From NCBI GenBank assembly GCA_903910555.1, contig CAIVZZ010000003.1, positions 1-64,000 on the forward strand: a stretch of 64,000 nt of DNA. Reading direction: 5' to 3'. The stretch comes from an uncultured Gemmatimonadota bacterium. GTDB taxonomy: Bacteria > Gemmatimonadota > Gemmatimonadetes > Gemmatimonadales > Gemmatimonadaceae. A model generated the notes under the pieces. That model did not search any database and was not told the DNA's origin. It saw nothing but the letters and a program-made list of their open reading frames with translations. The position numbers were made by a program, and so were the translations under genes. Shown here piece by piece: positions 42,336 through 53,793 of the stretch. Numbering within the stretch: position 1 is the first letter of the stretch; every line of letters begins with the position of its first letter.

Positions 42336-45023
42336 TCATTCCGCGTGCATGGCGATGAGCGGATCGACACGGGTCGCGCGGATCGCGGGTAATAAACTGG
42401 AGACCACCGCAGCGAGTCCCAGAAGTCCGATCGACGCGGCCAACGCGGCCGCATCGAATGGCGTAACGCCGTACAGCAGGGTGCGCAGCGCCTGCGCAGT
42501 TCCCGCGGCAAGCAGCGCGCCCGCCGCGAGTCCGGGGATCACTGCGCGCATGGCTGACGCGAGCACCAGACGGCGCACCTGCCCCGCGGTCGCACCGAGC
42601 GCGAGGCGCACACCGATCTCGCGCGTGCGCTGCGCCACCGCGTATGACACCACGGCGTAGATCCCGACCACCGCGAGCAGCAATGCAACGGCGGCGAACG
42701 CGCCGAGCACGAGCATCGTGAAGCGGCGGTCAGCGACCGACTGCGCGACGAGGTCGTTCATCGTGCTGATTTCCACCGGTACCTCGCGATCGATCGCGGC
42801 GACTTCGCGCCGGATCAGCGGTGCGATCACCGCTGCGGGCAGCGAAGATTTCACCACGTAGTTCGCGCGCCGCGACCGGTATGAAGGCCGCGTGCGATAG
42901 TCGAAGTAGTAGGTGGCGCGATACGGACCCGTGACGGTTTGCCCGCGAATGTCTCCGACAACGCCGACGATCGTATACCAGGGCTCAAGCGTTCCCGCGC
43001 GATCCATGCCCGACACTTTCAGCCGGCGTCCGATCGGATCCTCTCCGCCGGGATATTGCTCCTTCACCCATTGTTCGCTGACCAACACGCCGGGTGCGGT
43101 GAAACTTCCGTCCTCGTCACGCAGCGCGCGTCCTTTAATGACGGGAATTTCGAGAGAATTGAAAAAGTCTCCGCCGAGCACGCGATACACCGCGTATCCC
43201 GTCGACGCCCCGCCCGGAACTGCGGGCTTTCCTTCGACGATCATACCCCCGTTTGGATAATTTCCGGTGAGCGGAAGCATGTTCGTAAATCCAACCGACT
43301 GGATTCCGTTTGCATGACCGAGCCGGTCGAGCAGCTTCTGGTGGAACGCCGTGATCGTGCCGGACGAATCTACGTAGTTGATGCTCGGGAGCTCGAGCGC
43401 TACGGTGTAAACGTTCGTCGCGTCGAATCCCAGCCGCGTTTCCATGACATTCGCAAATGAGCGGATCAGCAGTGCGGATCCCGAGAGGAGAACAACCGCG
43501 AGCGCGATCTCCGCGCCGACGAGCACATTCCATGCGCGCATTCTCTTCGCCCCGGCGGTTCCACCGCGCGAGCCTTCGCGCATTGCGATTGCTGCGTTGC
43601 TGTCAGCGATGCGCAGCGCAGGGAGCAATCCAAACAACACAGCGGTGAGCCCGGCGACTGCGAGTGCAAATCCCTGAACCCAAAGGTCGACATGCACGCG
43701 CTCGACGTGCAGCGAAGGCGGTGCGAAGTAGCCCAGCACTTTCAACAGGAGTGCAGCCAGGGCGAGGCCGGCACCGCACCCGATCAGCGCAAGCAGCGCA
43801 CTTTCGGTGAACAGCTGCCGCACGAGCCTCGTGCGCGTCGCGCCGAGCGCGGATCGCACCGCGAACTCCGATGCGCGCGCTGTGCCGCGCGCCAGCATCG
43901 CGCTCGCCAGATTCACGCACGCGCCGAGCAGCAGCACTGCGGACGCAGCGAGCAGAAGATAGAGCGGCGTTTTAACCGACGCAGTCATCTGTGCCTGCAG
44001 CGGCGTGATCTCAGTGCCCGCGCCGGTGAAATCCGGTGCGTAGAGCGGCGCGAGTCGCGCGTAAATCCCCGCGGTCTCGCGCTCTGCGTCCGCGACAGAT
44101 ACGCCCTCGTGCAACTTGCCGATGACCTCCCAGTTGTGCGCCGTGCGACTCTGGGTTTGGCGTTCCCGTTCCATCACGAGGTAGATCTGGTTGGCGTTGG
44201 GGAAATCGAACCCGTTCGGGAGTACGCCGATCACGGACGTCGGTTTGTCGAGCATGATGTGCACGGTATCAAGCGATGCCGGTGCACCGAGGCGGTCGCG
44301 CCAGAATGCGTACGAGACCACCGCGACCGGATTCGCACCCAGCTGGCGTTCATCGTCTGTCGGCAGACGCCCGATCACGGGTTTCAGCGGGAAGACTTTG
44401 AAGAACCCGGCGCTGAAGGAGCCCGCGCTTACGCGAAGCGCCGCGCCGTTCGCGATGACCGTCGTAACCGCGGTGCCGTATGCGCCGAGTCCGTCGAATG
44501 AATGCGACTGCGCCTGAACGTCGAGGAAATTGAGCCACGGTACGGGTCCCGATCCGCCCGTTTTATGGTCAGCACTTTCGTAGCGCTCATAGACGGTGAC
44601 GATGCGGTCGGCGTTTTCATAGGACAACGGCTGCAGTATGACTCCGTTCACGATCGAAAAAACCGCGGCGTTAGCGCCGATGCCCAGCGCGAGCGTGAGA
44701 ATCGCCGACAGTGTGAATCCGGGATTTTTTCGCAGCACCCGCGCACCGATCTTCAGATCCTGCCAGAGTTCGCCAAGGCGATCCGCGCGCTGCCTGGTTG
44801 AACGGCGGCGCTGCTCGATTTCGCGGCACTCCGCTTCGACGGCCGCGCGATCGCCAAACGACGCACGCGCATTTGTCGTCGCCTGCTCGCGCGACATTCC
44901 GCGTGCAACGAGATCGTGGATTCGCTGCTGCAAGTGAAACTCGAGCTCGCCGCGCACGTCCTCGTTCACCGGACGGCCGCCGGAAAGCGGAAGTTCCTCG
45001 TCGTCACGCGGGCGGTCGCTCAT
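42336..45023 (-). CDS. ADOP-family ABC transporter permease
   Basis: 'DLKIGARVLRKNPGFTLSAILTLALGIGANAAVFSIVNGVIL'; N-terminal permease-prefix domain; C-term FtsX. Confidence 0.9.
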   Translation of the reverse strand: MSDRPRDDEELPLSGGRPVNEDVRGELEFHLQQRIHDLVARGMSREQATTNARASFGDRAAVEAECREIEQRRRSTRQRADRLGELWQDLKIGARVLRKNPGFTLSAILTLALGIGANAAVFSIVNGVILQPLSYENADRIVTVYERYESADHKTGGSGPVPWLNFLDVQAQSHSFDGLGAYGTAVTTVIANGAALRVSAGSFSAGFFKVFPLKPVIGRLPTDDERQLGANPVAVVSYAFWRDRLGAPASLDTVHIMLDKPTSVIGVLPNGFDFPNANQIYLVMERERQTQSRTAHNWEVIGKLHEGVSVADAERETAGIYARLAPLYAPDFTGAGTEITPLQAQMTASVKTPLYLLLAASAVLLLGACVNLASAMLARGTARASEFAVRSALGATRTRLVRQLFTESALLALIGCGAGLALAALLLKVLGYFAPPSLHVERVHVDLWVQGFALAVAGLTAVLFGLLPALRIADSNAAIAMREGSRGGTAGAKRMRAWNVLVGAEIALAVVLLSGSALLIRSFANVMETRLGFDATNVYTVALELPSINYVDSSGTITAFHQKLLDRLGHANGIQSVGFTNMLPLTGNYPNGGMIVEGKPAVPGGASTGYAVYRVLGGDFFNSLEIPVIKGRALRDEDGSFTAPGVLVSEQWVKEQYPGGEDPIGRRLKVSGMDRAGTLEPWYTIVGVVGDIRGQTVTGPYRATYYFDYRTRPSYRSRRANYVVKSSLPAAVIAPLIRREVAAIDREVPVEISTMNDLVAQSVADRRFTMLVLGAFAAVALLLAVVGIYAVVSYAVAQRTREIGVRLALGATAGQVRRLVLASAMRAVIPGLAAGALLAAGTAQALRTLLYGVTPFDAAALAASIGLLGLAAVVSSLLPAIRATRVDPLIAMHAE

Positions 45024-45355
45024 GAGATCGCCTCCTGCGGTTTCGTCTGGAGTACGCGTGTGAATGCGGTGACGTATTTTTCCCACGCGGCGAGCTCGCG
45101 ACGAAGCGCGCGGCGCCCGTCATCGGTGAGCGAATACACGCGCGCGTCGCGCCCCGTCTCAGTCGTTTTCCACTTGGCGGAAAGCCACCCCTTTGCTTCG
45201 AGCCGGCGCAGTGCGGGGTAGAGCGCGCCCTCTTCTATCGTAAGGTCGTCGCCCGACGTTTGTCCGATCCAGCGCGAGATCGCGTAGCCGTGCGCGGGCC
45301 CCCAGCTGAGGGTCTTGAGAATCAGGACGTCGAACGTTCCTTTGAAGAGATGCAT
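45020..45355 (-). CDS. PadR-family transcriptional regulator
   Basis: MHLFKGTFDVLILKTLSWGPAHGYAISRWIGQTSGDDLTIEEGALYPALRRLEAKGWLSAKW; overlaps ADOP start. Confidence 0.93.
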   Translation of the reverse strand: MHLFKGTFDVLILKTLSWGPAHGYAISRWIGQTSGDDLTIEEGALYPALRRLEAKGWLSAKWKTTETGRDARVYSLTDDGRRALRRELAAWEKYVTAFTRVLQTKPQEAIS

Positions 45356-45398
45356 CGCCGTCGCGGAGGAGGGAGCGCACAGTATGCCAAATAGACTC

Positions 45399-45419
45399 AT
45401 ACATAAGACACTCATGTAT
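45399..45419. promoter_or_regulatory. Putative PadR operator overlapping padR promoter
   Basis: ATACAT-N9-ATGTAT inverted repeat 44 bp upstream of padR; minus strand TTGCTA-N17-TATGAG overlaps it. Confidence 0.5.
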
Positions 45420-45469
45420 AGCAAATGGTTTAGCCCGGCCGCGAAGGATTCCGGCCGGGGCGCCGGCCA

Positions 45470-46993
45470 TTGCCCGGTCATGCGGCCTGTTCGTATAGTG
45501 AACAGCTGAACTTTCGTATCCGCTTGACCGGTGCGCTCACCGCGCTGCTGCTCGGCACCACCGCCGCAGCGCACGCGCAAACCGTCCGCGGCGTCGTCAT
45601 GCTTCCCGACAGCTCTCGGGCGGCTGGCGTGATCGTCGTCGCGCGCGATGCAAATGGCGCCACTGCGGCGCGCGCGCTGACCGGCGAAACGGGGAGCTAC
45701 GAACTGCGGCTCCCCGCCGCGGGCAACTACGCGCTGCTCGTGCTGCGAATCGGATTCCACCCGACGAGCGTCCCCGCATTTGATATCGGTGCGGGCGAAT
45801 CGAAAAATATCGCGATCGTGTTGCGCGGCGATGCGATTGTGCTCGAAGCCGTTTCAGTGCGCGGAAAAAGCGTGTGCCGCGTGCAGCAGGATTCCGGACA
45901 GGCCGTCGCACATCTATGGGAAGAGGCTCGCAAGGCGATCACCGCCACGCAGCTTTCGCCATCGGGCAGGAAGCAGACGGTGAGTTGGATCGTATACGAT
46001 CGGAACACAGATCTCGCCGGCAGAGATGCGGGCACGCAGTCCACGCGCAGCTACAGCGCCGAGGCTGTGAAAGCATTCGTCAGCCTCCCTCCCGACTCGC
46101 TCGCGAAGGTCGGTTATATGAGCGACGACGCGACGGGCACGATCTACCGCGCGCCGGACGCGGACGCGCTCCTCTCCGACCCGTTCGCGTCGCTGCATTG
46201 TTTTCGCGCCGAACCGCCGACGAAAGAAAGAAGCGACTGGGTTGGAATTGGTTTTTATCCCGCCAAGGATCGCGGCGAGATCGTCGACATACAGGGCACG
46301 CTCTGGCTCGATCAGAAAACGCTCGAACTTCGCGAGCTCGACTTCCGCTACACGAATCTTTCGGAAGACTTTGCGCATACGAAAGCCGGCGGCACGGTTG
46401 AGTTCATGCGGCTCTCCACCGGAAGCTGGCTTGTCAGCCGCTGGCAGCTGCGCATGCCGCGCGGATCACGGCAGCTCGTCCCGCACTATACGGCCAGCCT
46501 CGGCGCGCGCGATGAGTACAAAACGGTAGTCGAGGGACTGCAGCTCACCGGCGGTGAAGTGACCGCAGTGAACCGCGGCGCCGAAGTGCTCTTCAGCAGC
46601 GGCGGGTCCACGCACGATTTCACGCCCGCTCTTCTTGCAGAGGACGCGAAGCTCGCTGCGTCATGCAAAGCGGACTCTGCGCAAGGATTGCCGCTCGCAT
46701 TGCTGCGGGGCACGGCGTTCGAGGGCGAGCACATCGGTGTGGCCGGCGCGTCGATCCGCGTGACCTGGCGCGGCGAATTCAAGGCGGCCGGACAAAACAG
46801 CTTCACCTACACGAGCGAGCAGCGCAATCTGAAATCGGATGCCACGGGCAACTGGTATGTGTGCGGCATCCCGCGCGAGCGCATCATCACGGTGCGCGCG
46901 ACCGTTGGCACTCGTACATCCGCGCTGGTGACGGTTCGCATCCCGAGGGATCGTCCCTCGGCTGGAGTGGATGTCGAGGTGCCGCCGGCGTAG
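45470..46993 (+). CDS. Secreted carboxypeptidase-regulatory-like protein (start uncertain)
   Basis: Signal-like 'LTGALTALLLGTTAAAHAQ'; 'VRGVVMLPDSSRAAGVIVVARDANG'. Confidence 0.65.
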   Translation: MPGHAACSYSEQLNFRIRLTGALTALLLGTTAAAHAQTVRGVVMLPDSSRAAGVIVVARDANGATAARALTGETGSYELRLPAAGNYALLVLRIGFHPTSVPAFDIGAGESKNIAIVLRGDAIVLEAVSVRGKSVCRVQQDSGQAVAHLWEEARKAITATQLSPSGRKQTVSWIVYDRNTDLAGRDAGTQSTRSYSAEAVKAFVSLPPDSLAKVGYMSDDATGTIYRAPDADALLSDPFASLHCFRAEPPTKERSDWVGIGFYPAKDRGEIVDIQGTLWLDQKTLELRELDFRYTNLSEDFAHTKAGGTVEFMRLSTGSWLVSRWQLRMPRGSRQLVPHYTASLGARDEYKTVVEGLQLTGGEVTAVNRGAEVLFSSGGSTHDFTPALLAEDAKLAASCKADSAQGLPLALLRGTAFEGEHIGVAGASIRVTWRGEFKAAGQNSFTYTSEQRNLKSDATGNWYVCGIPRERIITVRATVGTRTSALVTVRIPRDRPSAGVDVEVPPA

Positions 46994-46996
46994 CGC

Positions 46997-48748
46997 ATGT
47001 TTGGACGCTCAGCCGTGACGCGGCGCAGGTTCTCGCTGTTGCCGGCCGTGCTCTTCGTGGTCGCCGCGCTCGCCGGTGTCACCGCGCTGGCGCGCGATGC
47101 CGCTGCGCAAAGTTTGACGGGAACGGTTCGCGATAGCGTGAGCCGCGCGAGCGTCCCGGGTGTAATCGTCATCCTCCTCGACTCCGCCGGCGGAACGGTC
47201 GCGCGCAATCTTGCCAACGAGCGTGGAGAGTATCGCGTGCTGATCGGCGCTGCTGCGCGAACCGTGCGCTTCGTGCGCATTGGATTCCAGCCGCGCGAGC
47301 TGGCGATTCCGCCTCACCGCGGCGCCGACGTGACGCTCGACGCAACGATGTTCGCGCTGCCAAACATGCTCCAGCCCGTGCGCGTGATCGCGAGCTCGCT
47401 CTGCGCCGGGCGGAAAGACAACGCATCTGCGATGGGGCTGTGGGAGCAGGTTCGCGCTGGATTGCTCGCGACGGTTGTGGCGCGTGAGTCGAATCCTGCA
47501 GTGCTGCACCGGCTCGGTTACGAGCGCGTGATGGATGGCAACAGCTCGCGCATCGAGATGATGCGCGTTCGCGCCGACTCCGCCGACACCACTGCGACGA
47601 CTTTCTTTGCGGCACATTCGGCCAAAGATCTTGTGCGTTACGGTTTCTCGACCGACAGCGGGAGCGCCGGAACGTTTTTCGGCCCCGATGCCGATGTGCT
47701 GCTCAATGACTATTTCGTGGGCGCGTATTGCTTCGATGTGTCGGGCGCGCCGCGTTCACGTCCCAATCAGGTGGGACTGCACTTTGCGCCGGCGGAGCAT
47801 CGCCGCGAGCGCATCGACATCGACGGTACACTGTGGATCGACACGCTTGCGCGCGCGCTGAAAGAAGTCGAGTTCAAATATGTCGGGATGTCGGTGGGCG
47901 CGATGCGATTCAGTCCGGGCGGCAGAATTTCATTTCGCGCGATGCCGAATGGTGTTGTGCTCATCGATCAATGGTCGCTGCGATTGGTGAGCGCGCGGCC
48001 GGATACCGTTCTGAATCCGAAAGGCGTGCTTGAATTCCGTAACTGGCTCTACGCTGACGAGACCGGCGGCGAGCTCGCGCGAGCGTCGTGGCGCGACGGC
48101 ACACATTGGAAGGCGCCGCTCGGCGCGCTGCGTGTTCAGGCGCAGAATCGAGATGGTACGCCGGCGTCAGGTGTCGTGATTGCACTCGCAGCGACGGACT
48201 ATTTCGGCATCACTGATGCGACCGGCGCTGTCGAGATCAAAGAGCTGGTGCCGGGGCCGTACGCAGTGCGCGTCGTCGACCCGCGTGTCGCGGCGCTTGG
48301 CATTGGACTATCGACGCCGCTGAAGTTCACGGCCACGCGCGATACGACCACCGTCGCGAAGCTCACGATTTCGACGGCGGAGCTGTTCGTCGCAGATCGT
48401 TGTGTGGCGTCGCACCAGGTGAAGACGGTGCCCCCGGGTGCATCGTTCGTGATTGGACGCGCGATCATGCCGGACGGGTCGGCCGTGGTCGGCGCCACGG
48501 TTTCGTTTGCGATTCGTCCAAAGGGCGGCAGCGACAACACGGCGCCGTGGCAGTGGATCAAGGAGGACGTGAAAACGGGTGACGACGGCATGTTCCAGGC
48601 CTGCTACGGCTGGACACCCCAGAGCGAAGTACTGATTCGCGTGCATCTCGGGGAGGGGCTCGTTGATATAGATGTAACCGAGCCGTTCGTCTCGGATCTT
48701 GTCGTTCTCAAGATTCCGGTCTTTCCCACGGCACGGTCGAATCCGTGA
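46997..48748 (+). CDS. Secreted carboxypeptidase-regulatory-like protein, tandem paralogue
   Basis: 'LTGTVRDSVSRASVPGVIVILLDSAGG'; domain order as in 45470-46993 plus extra C-terminal module. Confidence 0.7.
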   Translation: MFGRSAVTRRRFSLLPAVLFVVAALAGVTALARDAAAQSLTGTVRDSVSRASVPGVIVILLDSAGGTVARNLANERGEYRVLIGAAARTVRFVRIGFQPRELAIPPHRGADVTLDATMFALPNMLQPVRVIASSLCAGRKDNASAMGLWEQVRAGLLATVVARESNPAVLHRLGYERVMDGNSSRIEMMRVRADSADTTATTFFAAHSAKDLVRYGFSTDSGSAGTFFGPDADVLLNDYFVGAYCFDVSGAPRSRPNQVGLHFAPAEHRRERIDIDGTLWIDTLARALKEVEFKYVGMSVGAMRFSPGGRISFRAMPNGVVLIDQWSLRLVSARPDTVLNPKGVLEFRNWLYADETGGELARASWRDGTHWKAPLGALRVQAQNRDGTPASGVVIALAATDYFGITDATGAVEIKELVPGPYAVRVVDPRVAALGIGLSTPLKFTATRDTTTVAKLTISTAELFVADRCVASHQVKTVPPGASFVIGRAIMPDGSAVVGATVSFAIRPKGGSDNTAPWQWIKEDVKTGDDGMFQACYGWTPQSEVLIRVHLGEGLVDIDVTEPFVSDLVVLKIPVFPTARSNP

Positions 48749-48765
48749 TGTAGGGTTGTTGGAGG

Positions 48766-48794
48766 TTGACCAGAGGCACCTGCCCGGGTAGCTT
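48766..48794 (+). promoter_or_regulatory. Putative sigma-70-type promoter of rpsL-rpsG
   Basis: TTGACC-N17-TAGCTT, ~70 bp upstream of rpsL. Confidence 0.4.
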
Positions 48795-48863
48795 GTGAGA
48801 CTGTTCCGTGCCGCCCGCCGGGCGATCCACGTATGAAGCAGATGGACGAATACAGGGAAGTAG

Positions 48864-49250
48864 ATGCCGACGATTAACCAGCTCGTTCGTCAGAGCCGGC
48901 GCGACGTTGCCCGCAAGGACAAAGCGCCCGCTCTCAAGGCGAACCCGTTCAAGCGCGGTGTATGTACCCGCGTGTACACCACCACTCCAAAGAAGCCGAA
49001 CTCCGCGTTGCGTAAGGTCGCGCGCATTCGGCTCACGAACAGCTTCGAAGTCACCGCCTACATCCCGGGTGAAGGCCACAATCTGCAGGAGCACTCGATC
49101 GTGCTCATTCGCGGCGGCCGTGTGAAGGATCTTCCGGGTGTTCGCTACCACATCGTTCGCGGCAAGCTCGATGCATCCGGCGTCGCCGGGCGCAACAAGA
49201 GCCGCTCCAAGTACGGCACCAAGAAGCCCAAGAAGGGAGGCGCCAAGTGA
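48864..49250 (+). CDS. rpsL: 30S ribosomal protein S12
   Basis: [57 protein letters not shown]. Confidence 0.98.
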   Translation: MPTINQLVRQSRRDVARKDKAPALKANPFKRGVCTRVYTTTPKKPNSALRKVARIRLTNSFEVTAYIPGEGHNLQEHSIVLIRGGRVKDLPGVRYHIVRGKLDASGVAGRNKSRSKYGTKKPKKGGAK

Positions 49251-49717
49251 GCCGCCGTAAAAAGAGCGTAAAGCGCACGATTCTCGCCGATTCGCGCTAC
49301 GACAGCCAGACTGTCTCGAAGTTCATCAACGTCCTGATGTATCAGGGCAAGAAGTCGACGGCGGAGCGCATTTTCTACGCCGCGATGGATCTCGTCGAGG
49401 CGCGCACATCGCAGCCGGGCGTGAATGTGTTCAAGCAGGCGCTGACGAATCTCAAGCCGGTCGTCGAAGTGAAGAGCCGCCGAGTTGGTGGTGCGACGTA
49501 CCAGGTTCCAGTCGAAGTTCGTCCCGAGCGCCGCACGGCACTCGCGATGCGCTGGCTCATCGAGTATTCGCGTGAGCGCAACGAAAAGTCGATGAACGAA
49601 AAGCTTGCGGCCGAAGTGATCGCCGCGTCGAAGGGCGAGGGCAACGGCGTGAAGAAGAAGGAAGACACGCACCGCATGGCCGAGGCGAACAAGGCCTTTG
49701 CGCACTATCGCTGGTAG
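49247..49717 (+). CDS. rpsG: 30S ribosomal protein S7
   Basis: '[34 protein letters not shown]'; GTG start. Confidence 0.98.
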   Translation: MSRRKKSVKRTILADSRYDSQTVSKFINVLMYQGKKSTAERIFYAAMDLVEARTSQPGVNVFKQALTNLKPVVEVKSRRVGGATYQVPVEVRPERRTALAMRWLIEYSRERNEKSMNEKLAAEVIAASKGEGNGVKKKEDTHRMAEANKAFAHYRW

Positions 49718-49739
49718 TCGCGCGATCAGCGCACCACGC

Positions 49740-51032
49740 GTGACGGACACGCGCCAGGGCGCGTTGGCAGCATACGGAACGCCTCGCCGAGTTTTCGGCG
49801 GGGCGTTCTGCGTTTTGCTTGCCTTTCTCTCCGGGCTGCCGGTGTTGAGAGCGAGTGCGCAGGACGCGACCGAAATCAACGTCGCTCGCAATGTGAAAAT
49901 CAGCATGCGCTCCGGCGGGCCGCTGCTCGCGCGAATTTTCCGGCCTGTGGGAACGACACTCCGGCCGGCGGTATTCTCTCTCGAGAACGACTCGACTGCA
50001 GCGCGTGAAGACAATGCGCGCGCGCTCGCTGCCGCTGGATACGCCGTGGTAATCGCCGCACCGCGCGCCGGTGACGACAAACATGTCGGCCGCGACGGTG
50101 CGGACGCGATCGAATGGATCAACGATCAGTCGTGGAGCGATCGGCGGATCGTCATGACCGGGACTGGCGAAGGTGCGAATGCCGCGTGGAACGCAGCGCG
50201 CGAGCATCCTCCGCATCTCGCTGCGATTCTCTCGAACGCCCCGGCGCGTCCGCTCGGCTGGACCGACACAGACGTGCGGCGTGTGGTGATTCCCGTGCTC
50301 TCGATTGCGGGATCAGCGAGCGACGCGCAGGGATTTGCAATCGACAGCCACACGCTGTACGTGCACGGGCAGCGTGAAGGAGCGACACCGAATGCGTTTC
50401 TCGTCATCGGCACGCTGAAGCAGCCGGAGCTCGATCTGTTGGAGCGGAGCTGTTTCGGCTGGGCTGTGGGGCGCGGCCCGCTGCCGCCGTTGCTGCGAAA
50501 GCGCGTGAATTATTTGGTGGTGAACGATGGGATCTGGCTCGGTGCGGATTCGCTCGAAGCGACCGGTGCGAAGCCGACGAGTTTTCCGCTGCACACAAAT
50601 GCGGGGCCGCGCGCGGCGCCGGGTGGATTCTTGGGCGAAGCGCCGCGCGATGAGGAGCCCGCGGATACGATCGCGCACGAGAAAGCGTATGAAACGCTGC
50701 TTGGTTCCGCGGTTCAGCTCGCCGGCCGGCCGACGGTTACCCTCTGGCTGAAGCACGAGGGCTCGAAACCGGTTCGCGAAGTTTCGCTGGCCGAAAAACT
50801 GGCAGACGGTACCCTCGTTCCACTCGGGGTGAGTTCAGGGGCATTGCATGCCGTCGATTCCACCGCCGCGCCCGGCAGTCCGGATCGATGGGATTTCGGC
50901 TCATTTCCGTGGATTGCGCGGCGGCTTGCGGCAGGGAGCAAGCTCGAGCTCACCATCGACGGCCCGCCGACGATTATTTACCACGATATCGAGCGCTATT
51001 CCCGGGTCATTCTCCCAGTGGTAAAGCCGTGA
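49740..51032 (+). CDS. Secreted CocE/NonD (X-Pro dipeptidyl-peptidase S15)-like alpha/beta-hydrolase, catalytic serine apparently absent
   Basis: Signal peptide 'FGGAFCVLLAFLSGLPVLRASA'; 'RPAVFSLENDSTAAREDNARALAAAGYAVVIAAPRAGDDK..DGADAIEWINDQSWSDRRIVMTGTGEGANAAWNAA'; jelly-roll-like C-term. Confidence 0.55.
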   Translation: MTDTRQGALAAYGTPRRVFGGAFCVLLAFLSGLPVLRASAQDATEINVARNVKISMRSGGPLLARIFRPVGTTLRPAVFSLENDSTAAREDNARALAAAGYAVVIAAPRAGDDKHVGRDGADAIEWINDQSWSDRRIVMTGTGEGANAAWNAAREHPPHLAAILSNAPARPLGWTDTDVRRVVIPVLSIAGSASDAQGFAIDSHTLYVHGQREGATPNAFLVIGTLKQPELDLLERSCFGWAVGRGPLPPLLRKRVNYLVVNDGIWLGADSLEATGAKPTSFPLHTNAGPRAAPGGFLGEAPRDEEPADTIAHEKAYETLLGSAVQLAGRPTVTLWLKHEGSKPVREVSLAEKLADGTLVPLGVSSGALHAVDSTAAPGSPDRWDFGSFPWIARRLAAGSKLELTIDGPPTIIYHDIERYSRVILPVVKP

Positions 51033-51043
51033 CCATCGCGCAT

Positions 51044-51154
51044 GAGTCTGAGGTCTAAGTCCTTTGTCTAACGTCTGAAAACCCGCAGTACGCAGTTCGC
51101 AGCTGTGAACCGACAACAGCGGGTTTTCAGACGCTAGACTGGAGACCTAGACTC
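51044..51154 (+). repeat. Long imperfect hairpin downstream of CocE-like gene, upstream of fusA promoter
   Basis: Arms GAGTCTGAGGTCT/AGACCTAGACTC and GTCTAACGTCTGAAAACCCGC/GCGGGTTTTCAGACGCTAGAC (20/21). Confidence 0.75.
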
Positions 51155-51177
51155 AAGAAAACAGCGCTTCCTGCCGG

Positions 51178-51205
51178 TTGACAAATGCGCCGCTCCGACT
51201 ATCTT
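51178..51205 (+). promoter_or_regulatory. Putative sigma-70-type promoter of fusA-tuf
   Basis: TTGACA-N16-TATCTT; implies ~390-nt leader before fusA. Confidence 0.55.
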
Positions 51206-51603
51206 CTTAAGGCTCTGGCCGAACTGTACTTAGATCGGTTCAGAGGCATCGCAAAACCCGGCTAGCTGCGAGCCGGTTCTTATGGGTCCGCCAACGTCGG
51301 TTTTAATAAACGCGACGCGCGGAGATTGTGGGATCAATCGACCGACAGCAGCCGTCTTGTACGGCCGCCGAGGCTCCCGAAAAGAAACGCAGGAAAATTC
51401 AACGTCAGGAGCTGTCAGCCTGACGCGCCGAGGGTCCCCAACCGCGCAGCAGTGGCGGCTGTACCCGGCGAGAGCGGATGGAAACCGGCTTCAGCGTTGC
51501 GCGAGCAATGCATGGAGCGCCTGGTCCAGCCGCGTTTTTGCTCCCATCAGTTCCGACTTTTGTTGCGAAGATTGCTCAAATACTGACGAGATAAAACCAG
51601 ACG

Positions 51604-53733
<2,130 letters not shown>

Positions 53734-53793
53734 GACCGAAGACCGAAAAGACTTTACCAACGCAGTTCCAACATTCTTTCGCAGGATTCAACA

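Noticed and set aside
48864-49250. Possible streptomycin-resistance substitution in rpsL
   Set aside because: '[13 protein letters not shown]' and '[12 protein letters not shown]' carry the sensitive lysines.
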